From positions 71,367 to 135,366 of the forward strand of contig DASXUK010000046.1 of NCBI GenBank assembly GCA_036504875.1: a stretch of 64,000 bases of DNA, in the 5' to 3' direction. The position numbers and the translations under genes were made by a program. A model generated the notes under the pieces. It ran no database searches and had not been told where the DNA came from. It saw only the letters and a program-made list of their open reading frames with translations. Each line of letters opens with the position of its first letter. Position 1 is the stretch's first letter. The stretch comes from JACPFJ01 sp036504875 (lineage in GTDB: Bacteria > Desulfobacterota > Desulfuromonadia > Geobacterales > Pseudopelobacteraceae). Positions 25,508 to 34,194 of this stretch are shown here, one piece after another.

Positions 25508-27514
25508 TCATTTCTTCAAAAATGCCGCTATTTTCTCTGCCACCTGTGGCGCAGTAAAGCCGAATTTCTCAGCCAAAACTTTATCCGGAGCAGAGGCGCC
25601 GAAGTGTTCAATGCCGATGAACAGACCGTCACAGCCGATCAAACGACCCCATGACTCGCCACGACCGGCCTCGAAGGCCACGCGCGGCACACCGGCCATG
25701 AGGACCTCGTTCCGGTAGGACTGCGATTGCGCCATGAACTGCTCCACACAGGGAACTGACACGAGCCTGGCCTGGATCCCTTGTGCCGACAGAGTTGCTG
25801 CTGCTTCTACGGCCACATGCACCTCTGAACCGCTGGCCATAATAATCACGTCCGGTGTTCCTTCAGGCGAGGAGATCACATAACCACCTTTTTGAACATC
25901 AGCCTGTCCGCAGCCGCTGGGACGGGCAATAACCGGCAGTTTCTGACGAGTGAGGACCAAAATAGTCGGGCCCTGAGTATAACGAAGCGCGGCATCCCAA
26001 GCCAGTGCCGTCTCAACCCCATCCGCCGGTCTGATCAATTGCAGGCCGGGAATCATCCTCAGCGAAGCAACATGTTCGATCGGCTGATGAGTCGGGCCAT
26101 CCTCTCCGACAAAAAAGGAGTCATGGGTAAAGATATAGATCGCCTGTTGTTTCATCAGGGCTGAAAGACGGATCGCCGGTCGGCAGTAGTCGGAGAAGAC
26201 CAGAAAGGTGGCGCCATAAGGGATAAAACAACCGTAGAGCCCCATGCCGTTCATGACCGCACCCATGGCATGTTCACGAATCCCGAAATGGAGATTGCGT
26301 CCGCCAAACGAGCCGGGCTGCACCGAAGCGGAACCTTTGATATCGCTGTTGTTGGAAGGGGACAGATCGGCTGAACCGCCCGCCAGCGCCGGCACCAGAG
26401 CAGCCACCTTTTGCAGGACCGCCCCGGATAATGCGCGAGTGGCGCCATCCTTGTCGCCGACTACTGCCAGCAGTTCCTCGGCCAGAGTCGCGGGAAGCGA
26501 CTTATTCCACATCTCATCCCACAGCTTGGCTTTTTCGGGGTTGGCTGCGTGCCATGCTTCAAACCCGCGTTCCCAGGAGGCATAGCGTAATTTCAGTTCA
26601 TCCACCCGGTTGGCGCAGATCTCACGCACCTCTTCAGGAACCTCAAAAGGGCCATACTGCCAGCCCAGGTTGGCCCTGGTGGCGGCGATTTCGTCCGTAC
26701 CGAGCGGGGAGCCATGCGCGCCGGAAGAGTCCTGCTTGGCAGGGCTGCCAAAGGCGATATGGGTGGTGGCAATAATGATCGAAGGTCGCTCTTTTTGAGC
26801 TTTGGCCGCCTTGATGGCAGCTATGATCTGGTCATAGTCGTGGCCGTCGATCTTCTGAACATCCCAGCCGCAGGCAGTGAATCGCCCGGCTACATCTTCC
26901 GACCAGGCCAGATCGGTCTTGCCCTCGATGGTGATGCCATTGTCATCGTAGATATAGACCATGTTACCCAGTTTCAGGTGACCGGCCAATGCAGCTGCTT
27001 CATAGCTGATGCCTTCCTGCAGGTCGCCATCCCCGATCAAGGCGTAGATGGTGTGATCAATCGGTTTGAAATCAGCGGTGTTAAATCTTTCAGCAGCCAT
27101 CTTGCCTGCGATGGCCATGCCAACACCATTGGCAAAGCCCTGGCCAAGAGGCCCAGTGGTCACTTCAACTCCCTCGGTATGGCCAAATTCGGGATGACCA
27201 GGTGTCTTGCTGCCCCATTGACGGAAGTTTTTCAACTCCTCCAGAGGGAGATCGAAACCGAACAGGTGCAGAAGCGAATACAGCAGCATCGAGCCATGAC
27301 CGGCCGAGAGTACGAAACGGTCACGGTTGGGCCAGCGCGGATCAGCCGGGTTGAAATTCAAAAAATTCCCCCACAGGGCAAAGGCACAATCAGCAGCCCC
27401 CATCGGAAGGCCGGGGTGACCTGAATTGGCTTTTTCAACTGCGTCAACAGAGAGGAAACGAATGGCATCGGTACAGAGCCGGGCCTTTGGTGCTGGAATA
27501 ACTACATGCTGCAT
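25508..27514 (-). CDS. tkt: Transketolase
   Basis: A full-length 668-residue thiamine diphosphate enzyme of the non-oxidative pentose phosphate pathway. Motifs in order: RFLSVDAVEKANSGHPGLPMG, LSAGHGSMLLYSLLHL, the thiamine-diphosphate/Mg motif GDGDLQEG through DDNGITIEG, FGIREHAMGAVMNG in the pyrimidine domain, and EDGPTHQPIEH. It exchanges two-carbon units between ketoses and aldoses and supplies erythrose 4-phosphate and ribose 5-phosphate. Confidence 0.96.
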   Translation of the reverse strand: MQHVVIPAPKARLCTDAIRFLSVDAVEKANSGHPGLPMGAADCAFALWGNFLNFNPADPRWPNRDRFVLSAGHGSMLLYSLLHLFGFDLPLEELKNFRQWGSKTPGHPEFGHTEGVEVTTGPLGQGFANGVGMAIAGKMAAERFNTADFKPIDHTIYALIGDGDLQEGISYEAAALAGHLKLGNMVYIYDDNGITIEGKTDLAWSEDVAGRFTACGWDVQKIDGHDYDQIIAAIKAAKAQKERPSIIIATTHIAFGSPAKQDSSGAHGSPLGTDEIAATRANLGWQYGPFEVPEEVREICANRVDELKLRYASWERGFEAWHAANPEKAKLWDEMWNKSLPATLAEELLAVVGDKDGATRALSGAVLQKVAALVPALAGGSADLSPSNNSDIKGSASVQPGSFGGRNLHFGIREHAMGAVMNGMGLYGCFIPYGATFLVFSDYCRPAIRLSALMKQQAIYIFTHDSFFVGEDGPTHQPIEHVASLRMIPGLQLIRPADGVETALAWDAALRYTQGPTILVLTRQKLPVIARPSGCGQADVQKGGYVISSPEGTPDVIIMASGSEVHVAVEAAATLSAQGIQARLVSVPCVEQFMAQSQSYRNEVLMAGVPRVAFEAGRGESWGRLIGCDGLFIGIEHFGASAPDKVLAEKFGFTAPQVAEKIAAFLKK

Positions 27515-27618
27515 TGCTGCTCCTTTCGGGGGTGCATAATATCAAAAAAATCGATCACCAACCCGATGTTATCAGGAAAGCGATTCGTGTTCAGTCCAAT
27601 ATTCGCAAGACAATCCTT

Positions 27619-28674
27619 TTATGAAAAATGTGTGAATCCGGATACTTCAGGAGTGTAGTGGCTGCCATCGGGCCAGAGAACCGTCACACCAGGTCGGCTT
27701 GTTACTATACCAACAGGTAAGGCCCCAACGCCACATTTATTCATGAGATGGTGAATTTTTTCCCGATTGGCCGGAGATGCCGTGAAGGCCAGTTCATAAT
27801 CCTCGCCGCCGGCCAGGACAAGGTGATACGGGAATGCCGGGCGGTTTTGCGTAGCAGTACGGAAGGCGTTTGAGATGGGAAGTGCTTCAAGCCGGATAAT
27901 ACCGCCGACTTTGGATTGCTCGGTAATATGACCAAAATCTGCCACAAGCCCGTCGCTGATATCTATCATTGCTGTAACCAGACCAGCTTCGGCCAAGGCT
28001 CGTCCAGCACAAACGCGAGGGACAGGGTCGAGCAGGCGGGCCATGACCTGCTGCTGGGCAGCTTCATAATCATCATTATTATGGATTTCCCCTTTCTGTA
28101 GGGAGGGAGCGGGAACGCTCGCCTGCAGCAACTCAAGGCCCAGAGCGGCATCTCCGAGTGTACCGCTCACCCATATGTCGTCATCAGGCCGGGCGCCACT
28201 GCGCATTACAATATGCTCGGGAAGCTGTTCTCCCATAATAGTAACAGAGAGGATCAGGCCGGATTTGGATTTGCAGGTGTCGCCGCCAATCAGGGTAATC
28301 CCGTATTGTGAGGCGATATCCAGAAATCCGTGGGTGAATTGATCAAGAAAATCAAGCGGACAATCAGCGGGGATGGCAATTGACAATAACGCCCAGCGGG
28401 GTCTGGCTCCCATGGCAGCCAGATCGGAGATGCTGACCGCCAGCGATTTGCGGCCCAGGCGCCAGGGATCATGCCAGTCCAGCCGGAAGTGCACCCCTTC
28501 CAGCAGCATATCGGTCGAGGTCAATAATTGCATGTCGGGGGTTAGGGCGGTCACAGCAGCATCGTCACCGATGCCGGTGATAACTCCTTCAACAGGAGAA
28601 ACTTCTGCAGCGATACGGGAGATAAGGCCGAATTCGCCCAATTCTGAAAGCGTATTTGAGAAGGGATTTGTCAC
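27619..28674 (-). CDS. thiL: Thiamine-monophosphate kinase
   Basis: ThiL phosphorylates thiamine monophosphate to the active diphosphate. I place the start at GTG 28674 (351 residues), since a longer version from 28773 adds an unrelated Cys-rich N-terminus before the family's opening LSELGEFGLISRIA. Motifs: GIGDDAAV, STDMLLEGVHF, SISDLAAMGARP, LIGGDTCKS and DISDGLVADFGHI. The ribosome site before the GTG is weak, so the exact start is uncertain. The neighbouring transketolase depends on thiamine diphosphate. Confidence 0.92.
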   Translation of the reverse strand: MTNPFSNTLSELGEFGLISRIAAEVSPVEGVITGIGDDAAVTALTPDMQLLTSTDMLLEGVHFRLDWHDPWRLGRKSLAVSISDLAAMGARPRWALLSIAIPADCPLDFLDQFTHGFLDIASQYGITLIGGDTCKSKSGLILSVTIMGEQLPEHIVMRSGARPDDDIWVSGTLGDAALGLELLQASVPAPSLQKGEIHNNDDYEAAQQQVMARLLDPVPRVCAGRALAEAGLVTAMIDISDGLVADFGHITEQSKVGGIIRLEALPISNAFRTATQNRPAFPYHLVLAGGEDYELAFTASPANREKIHHLMNKCGVGALPVGIVTSRPGVTVLWPDGSHYTPEVSGFTHFS

Positions 28675-28830
28675 TAGATTGGCCTGAATTAGTTTATCCG
28701 GGAAGCAACCGCTTCGGTACTTTTGGAGCGAGTATAATAAAAAGCATTGAAGGGAACAAGGATAAAGACCCAAAACCTATTCTCAGGTCTTCTAAACAGT
28801 AATAACATTATAATTAGATAAGTAAAATTA

Positions 28831-28859
28831 TTGACAGCTTATTATGACAGGACTAATGT
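28831..28859 (+). promoter_or_regulatory. Candidate sigma-70 promoter of the large lipoprotein gene
   Basis: A perfect TTGACA (28831-28836), a 17-base spacer and TAATGT (28854-28859). The start codon is about 40 bases downstream, with AGGAGGT before it. Confidence 0.5.
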
Positions 28860-28897
28860 AAACAAAATTTTTATAATTTTATCAGGAGGTAAAAAGT

Positions 28898-30808
28898 ATG
28901 CGATTAAACTGGCGTTTGTTGAAATCCACGGTATTGCTTGCGGTTACGGCATTGATCTTTACCGCGTGTGGCAGCGGAGGGAGTGCTCCTCAATCTACTC
29001 AATCCGTTTCGGGTGTGGCCGCCGCTGGCGCGCCTCTGATCGGCAAGGCATGGCTAAAAGATAAACTGGGCGTGGTCCAGGGGCCTGTCGACATTGACGA
29101 TCATGGCAACTTTATTTTTCCTGATGTTAGCAAATTGACGGCTCCATTTCTGATTCAGGCTGATGGTGCTGCCGGTGGCCTAGGTTACCGGCTGCATTCC
29201 GTAGCGACCGGCGCCGGAACCGCTAACGTGAATCCAATTACAAACATGATAGTGGCTGCTTCTGCTGGCGGCAAGGACCCGGCAACCGTCTTTGGCTCCC
29301 AAACCAGCGGTAATCTACCTGACGCCAGCATCGCCAACATCAACCAGGCCAGCGTAGAGGCTGCCATCGCTGCCATCAAACAGATGCTTGCGCCGCTGTT
29401 GACCCAGTTCAGTGCTTCTGACATAGATCCACTCAAGGGCGCCTATGTTGCCGACCCGACGACCAACAAGCTTGATGCGGTATTCGAAGCGGTAAAAATT
29501 ACTGTTATACCATCCACGACATCAGCGGCACCAACCTTTACAGTCAATAACAAAATGACCGGGGTGTCAATCGCTACAGGGACAACCACAACCACGAACA
29601 TTACATCAATGACAACCACCACAGCGGCAATTCCGGCTGCAACCATTACCACAGAGATCCAAAATATCTCGACAATGCTGACGAACTGGGTCACCACACT
29701 CAACAAAGGTGCCGCCCTTACTGCAGCCGATCTGGAATCATACTATGTCGGAACGTCATCATCCCCGGCGGCATATGACTATAACAATGGCAGGAATCGC
29801 AAAAATATAATTGACGACATGGTCATCGGCTTTACCCAAAAAATGACCAGTTTACTGCCGATCATTAAAGCAAGTAATTTCTCGCTGAAGGGTGATGTCA
29901 CAGCCAACTATACGGGTATGGCCAAGGTCTACGAAATATCTGGCATGGTCACCTTTGCGTCAGGCAACACCGGCGCCCCAGACGGCGGCCTGTACGTAGC
30001 CCAAGAAACAGCTGGAGGAGCCTGGAAGTTCATCGGCAACCGGCGTAAAATTGACGCCGACATCCATCCGTATGCCCATAAATACTTTTCTCCTACCAGT
30101 ACCACCCCATCCTATGAATCCGGACAGTATATATTCTTAGATGATATCGGGAATATTGGCTACAAGTCAGCCCGGGTATCCGGCCCCGGTCTGCCGGCAA
30201 GCGGCGTGACCTTCAGCACTGCAGCAACGAACATGCAAAGCGCCACGCGCATGTCCATCGATCCCAATCAGGTCACAAGCATAAACATGGGTGACACTTG
30301 GAGCAAGTACCCGCTCAGTGATTCAGTAATAACAAGTAGCATTGCCACCCCCTTGACGGCAGGCCAGAAGCTGGAATACACGGTTGAGCTCTACACGACG
30401 GCCTCTGCGGGCGCAACCGGCACATCTGTCCACTCATTTAAAATTGCACTTAACGCGCCGCCGGTTACACTGGCGAATCTTCAGAGTGGCAGTTACTTCC
30501 CGACCGTCACCATAGCCAATCTGACGAATGGCTCTATCGTCAGTCTGGCAGCCCTCTTCGGTACCAACATGACCTACACCATTACCATGCCGACCTCATT
30601 TACACCTTCATGGGCTACGCTGAATGCAAATATCTGGAGTCAAATGGGAGGATCGGATGATTGGAAAAAAAATATCCCTTTAAATGTTCTCACCGGCACA
30701 TTCCTGATACCGAAGCCGACAAGTTTCACCGCCACCAATGCACAGCTGTCCTGCGAGCTGAATGACCTCGCAAAACGGGAATTTAGAGTTTTAGCGCAGT
30801 TTCAATAG
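28898..30808 (+). CDS. Large secreted lipoprotein of unknown function
   Basis: 636 residues with a lipoprotein signal: positive start, hydrophobic core and lipobox FTAC with Cys near residue 24, followed by GSGG. An N-terminal domain (about 37-190) begins VSGVAAAGAPLIGKAWLKD and contains NVNPITNMIVAAS, which matches the N-terminal region of the multiheme lipoprotein encoded at 47561-49420. The remainder is rich in Thr/Ser/Ala with beta-type character and no heme motif. Probably anchored to the outer membrane or cell surface. Function unknown. AGGAGGT lies 7 bases before the ATG. Confidence 0.85.
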   Translation: MRLNWRLLKSTVLLAVTALIFTACGSGGSAPQSTQSVSGVAAAGAPLIGKAWLKDKLGVVQGPVDIDDHGNFIFPDVSKLTAPFLIQADGAAGGLGYRLHSVATGAGTANVNPITNMIVAASAGGKDPATVFGSQTSGNLPDASIANINQASVEAAIAAIKQMLAPLLTQFSASDIDPLKGAYVADPTTNKLDAVFEAVKITVIPSTTSAAPTFTVNNKMTGVSIATGTTTTTNITSMTTTTAAIPAATITTEIQNISTMLTNWVTTLNKGAALTAADLESYYVGTSSSPAAYDYNNGRNRKNIIDDMVIGFTQKMTSLLPIIKASNFSLKGDVTANYTGMAKVYEISGMVTFASGNTGAPDGGLYVAQETAGGAWKFIGNRRKIDADIHPYAHKYFSPTSTTPSYESGQYIFLDDIGNIGYKSARVSGPGLPASGVTFSTAATNMQSATRMSIDPNQVTSINMGDTWSKYPLSDSVITSSIATPLTAGQKLEYTVELYTTASAGATGTSVHSFKIALNAPPVTLANLQSGSYFPTVTIANLTNGSIVSLAALFGTNMTYTITMPTSFTPSWATLNANIWSQMGGSDDWKKNIPLNVLTGTFLIPKPTSFTATNAQLSCELNDLAKREFRVLAQFQ

Positions 30809-30842
30809 ACTCTAAAAATCGCTATTCTACATGATTACAATT

Positions 30843-30870
30843 AAGCGGGGCCTTGTGCCCCGCTTTTTTT
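30843..30870 (+). terminator. Rho-independent terminator of the large lipoprotein gene
   Basis: AAGCGGGGC, a 5-base loop CTTGT and GCCCCGC followed by eight T residues, 35 bases after the stop codon. Confidence 0.92.
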
Positions 30871-30942
30871 ATGTTTGCATTCACAAGATTCATTCTCGCA
30901 TTGACCTCAAGCATCTCACACTTGAAACGTAGACTAACCGGC

Positions 30943-30984
30943 AAAAAAAGAGGGTATGATGTGCGATCATGCAACATCATACCC
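30943..30984 (-). terminator. Rho-independent terminator of hsp20-lon
   Basis: On the minus strand GGGTATGATGT pairs perfectly with ACATCATACCC (11 pairs, 11-base loop) and is followed by CTCTTTTTTT. It lies about 75 bases after the lon stop. Confidence 0.8.
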
Positions 30985-31059
30985 CCCTATTTATATTCAA
31001 GCAAAGAAAGCGTATCCCGCCAATCAGCCCGGATTCGTCGAGATCGTCATGCTTCTCAC

Positions 31060-33519
31060 CTAAACCTCTGCAACTAAACCCTTGCGCTTTTTGGATGTTT
31101 GAGCAGCAGATTTTTTCACAGTTTCTTTGGGCGCAGGGAGTGGATATTTTTCCAACGCCAGTTTGAGCACTTCGTCGATCATCTGTACCGGAACGATCTT
31201 GACCTTCTTAAGAATCTCGGCCGGGATGTCCTCCAGATCCTTCTTGTTCTGGAAGGGGATGAGAACGGTCTTCATCTCGGAGCGGACAGCCGCCAGGATC
31301 TTCTCCTTAAGACCGCCGATGGGCAGCACCTTACCGCGCAGGGTGATCTCTCCGGTCATGGCCACATCCTTCCTGACCGGGACACGGGTGATGACGGAGA
31401 CCAGCGCCGTGGCCATGGCCACTCCTGCCGAAGGACCATCCTTGGGAATCGCACCGGCCGGGACGTGCACGTGGATCTCGTGCTCCTGGAAAAATTCCGG
31501 TTTGACATACAGTTCGTCGGCATGGGCGCGGATGTAGGAATGGGCCGCCTGGACCGACTCCTTCATCACATCACCCAGCTGCCCGGTCAGGGTCAACCCG
31601 GCCTTACCCTGCATCAGGGTAGCCTCGATGTGCAGGATCTCGCCCCCCACCGGAGTCCAGGCCAGGCCGTTGACCACCCCGATCTCGTTCTTGTCCAGGT
31701 CTTCCTCGCGCAGGTATTTCGGTGCTCCCAGAAAGGTCGGCAAGCCCTTGGCTGTCACCTTGACGTTACGCTTGGAACCTTCCGCCACTTTGCGGGCCAC
31801 CTTGCGGCAGATCGTGCCGATCTGGCGTTCGAGATTGCGAAGACCGGCTTCGCGGGTGTATTTGGCGATGATTTCGCTAATGGAATGATCATCGAAACTG
31901 ATAAGTTTTGCCTTAAGCCCGTTTTCCTTGATCTGGCGCGGAACCAGGTAACGCTTGGCAATTTCCAGTTTCTCCTCTTCGGTATAGCCAGCCAGATTGA
32001 TCACCTCCATGCGGTCGCGCAGGGCCGAGGGAACCGGATCGATCTGGTTGGCTGTCGCGATAAACATGACATTGGACAGATTGAAGGTCTGATTGATGTA
32101 ATGATCCGAAAAAGAATGATTCTGCTCGGGGTCCAGAACCTCCAGCAGGGCCGAGGAGGGATCGCCCTTGTAATCGTAGCCCAGCTTGTCGATCTCATCC
32201 AGCATGATGACCGGATTGTTGGTGCCGGCCTGCTTCATGGCCTGGATGATGCGTCCCGGCATGGCACCGATATACGTACGGCGATGCCCGCGGATCTCGG
32301 CCTCATCACGCACTCCACCCAGCGACATGCGCACGAACTTGCGACCCATGGCACGAGCAATGGATTTTCCCAGAGAGGTCTTGCCGACTCCGGGAGGACC
32401 GACGAAACAGAGGATCGGCCCCTTCATTTTCTTCTTCAACTTGCGTACCGCCAGGAATTCAAGGATTCGTTCCTTGATCTTGTCCAGGTAGAAGTGATCA
32501 TCATTGAGGATCTTTTCGGCCCGGATGATATCCAGGCTGTCACGGGATGATTTGCTCCAAGGCAGCTCAACCAGCCAGTCCAGATAGGTACGTATTATGC
32601 CCGCCTCACCGGCATCCGGGTGCATGTTTTCCAGGCGACCAAGTTGCTTGAGCGCTTCCTTGAGTACATTCTCCGGCATTTTGGCAGCCTCGATGGCTTT
32701 GCGGACCTCAACCAGCTCCTCTTTTCCCTCACCATCGCCAAGTTCTTGCTGAATAGCGCGCAACTGCTCGCGCAGATAGTACTCGCGCTGATTTTTGCCC
32801 ATCTCTTCCCGGGCAGCAGTCTGGATTTTGGCCTGCACGCTGAGCAGCTCAACCTCGCGGTTAAGGAACTCATTTACCTTGGTCAGTCGCGAGAGGGGAT
32901 CGTTCATCTCCAGCAACTGCTGTGCATCGGCCACTTTAAGCCCCAGGTTGCTGGCAATAAGGTCCGCCATGCTGCCGGCATCCTGGATGTTTTCCAGGAT
33001 GACCATAACTTCGGGTGAGATCTGTTTGCCAAGTTCGATCACCTTGCTCAACTGCTCACGAACGTTACGGATCAGGGCCTCGGTTTCCAATGATACATCC
33101 ACCAGCGGAACGTCCGCCATCCGTTCAACACGCACTGTGTAAAACGGTTTTTCAGAGGTGAATTCAACAATACGGGCCTTGGTCAATCCCTGAACCAGGA
33201 TTTTTACCCGGCCGTCCGGCAGCTTAAGCATGCGCATGATCATTGCCACGGTGCCGACACTATAGATCTTGTCCGGGGCAGGGTCTTCTTCACTGATCTC
33301 GTGCTGGGTTGCCAGCAGGATCATGCGATCGCCGGCCAAGGCACTGTCAACCGCCTTGACCGACATCTCACGACCAACAAAAAGAGGAATGATCATAAAA
33401 GGATAGACTACCACGTCGCGCACCGGCAACAACGGCATCATCTCCGGAATCTTCAGCTCTTCAGGCTCCTGTTTTTCAACCGGTTCCTGATTTTCAATTT
33501 CCTTCTCTTCTTCACTCAA
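31060..33519 (-). CDS. lon: ATP-dependent protease Lon
   Basis: An 819-residue AAA+ serine protease. The N-terminal substrate-recognition domain (about 25-215; MMPLLPVRDVVVYPFMIIPL) is followed by a coiled region, the AAA+ module (Walker A GPPGVGKTSLGKS, Walker B VIMLDEIDKLG) and the C-terminal protease with the Ser-Lys dyad: Ser in KDGPSAGVAMATAL and Lys in GLKEKILAA. It degrades misfolded and regulatory proteins in the cytoplasm. The C-terminus has a Lys-rich tail. It overlaps hsp20 by 8 bases, so the chaperone and protease are coexpressed. Confidence 0.96.
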   Translation of the reverse strand: MSEEEKEIENQEPVEKQEPEELKIPEMMPLLPVRDVVVYPFMIIPLFVGREMSVKAVDSALAGDRMILLATQHEISEEDPAPDKIYSVGTVAMIMRMLKLPDGRVKILVQGLTKARIVEFTSEKPFYTVRVERMADVPLVDVSLETEALIRNVREQLSKVIELGKQISPEVMVILENIQDAGSMADLIASNLGLKVADAQQLLEMNDPLSRLTKVNEFLNREVELLSVQAKIQTAAREEMGKNQREYYLREQLRAIQQELGDGEGKEELVEVRKAIEAAKMPENVLKEALKQLGRLENMHPDAGEAGIIRTYLDWLVELPWSKSSRDSLDIIRAEKILNDDHFYLDKIKERILEFLAVRKLKKKMKGPILCFVGPPGVGKTSLGKSIARAMGRKFVRMSLGGVRDEAEIRGHRRTYIGAMPGRIIQAMKQAGTNNPVIMLDEIDKLGYDYKGDPSSALLEVLDPEQNHSFSDHYINQTFNLSNVMFIATANQIDPVPSALRDRMEVINLAGYTEEEKLEIAKRYLVPRQIKENGLKAKLISFDDHSISEIIAKYTREAGLRNLERQIGTICRKVARKVAEGSKRNVKVTAKGLPTFLGAPKYLREEDLDKNEIGVVNGLAWTPVGGEILHIEATLMQGKAGLTLTGQLGDVMKESVQAAHSYIRAHADELYVKPEFFQEHEIHVHVPAGAIPKDGPSAGVAMATALVSVITRVPVRKDVAMTGEITLRGKVLPIGGLKEKILAAVRSEMKTVLIPFQNKKDLEDIPAEILKKVKIVPVQMIDEVLKLALEKYPLPAPKETVKKSAAQTSKKRKGLVAEV

Positions 33520-33949
33520 TCGAAATCTCCTTTATAGGTACCTGCCGATCACTACTTTTGGGACATGTGACCTTGAGCACACCAAGCCGGTAACTGGCGG
33601 TGATCGAACAGGGGTCAATATTCCCGGGAATGTGAACGGCATGGTGAAAACATCCGTAGCTGCGTTCCATACAGATCAGACTGCCATCAACCACTTCCCG
33701 CGGTTTATGGGCCTCCAGCACTAATGTAAGTCCATTCACCTTGAGACTGATATCTTCCAGTCGAAATCCCGGCAGATCGAATTCCAGAATAATCCCCTCA
33801 CCATTCTCATAGATATCCATGAGAGGGCGATTTTCGGTTTCATCCAGTTCATCCCGCATCTCAAGAGCCTGTAACAGGCTCTTGATCTCATCAACGTGCC
33901 GGCTGAATATCTCGCGGTGGTACGGTTTCCTGCCTGAAAAGCGTGGCAT
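33512..33949 (-). CDS. Small heat shock protein (Hsp20/alpha-crystallin)
   Basis: A 145-residue protein with an alpha-crystallin domain (about 45-140; LEFDLPGFRLEDISLKVNG, ERSYGCFHHAVHIPGNID, YRLGVLKVTCPK). Such proteins hold unfolding proteins as oligomers. The usual C-terminal IxI motif is approximated by VPIKEISIE. It is first in an operon with lon. No clear sigma-32 promoter was seen upstream. Confidence 0.92.
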   Translation of the reverse strand: MPRFSGRKPYHREIFSRHVDEIKSLLQALEMRDELDETENRPLMDIYENGEGIILEFDLPGFRLEDISLKVNGLTLVLEAHKPREVVDGSLICMERSYGCFHHAVHIPGNIDPCSITASYRLGVLKVTCPKSSDRQVPIKEISIE

Positions 33950-34194
33950 AAGAACCCTTAGTTACAATGAAAATAAGAAAATTATTAATCCCCTTGATAG
34001 TAAATGATTTAACCATTCCTGTTGCTGTTGTCAAGGTTGACGGCAGAGCAGCACCCGGCAACATAAAAAACGATTGACACAGAGGCGGTATTGCAGGATA
34101 TTTTTAGGTCTTTTTCTTTTACACCCCAACCCTGTTTCTCAGTCAGCAAATTGCAGAGAAGGGTTACCACAAATCGAAAGCCGGGGGAACTGAT

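Noticed and set aside
30952..30984. Long palindrome considered as a regulator site
   Set aside because: The T run on the minus strand and its position after lon make it a terminator.
31099..32550. A 483-codon open frame on the plus strand
   Set aside because: It lies wholly antisense to lon, has no ribosome site and shows no family motif. It is a product of codon bias in lon.
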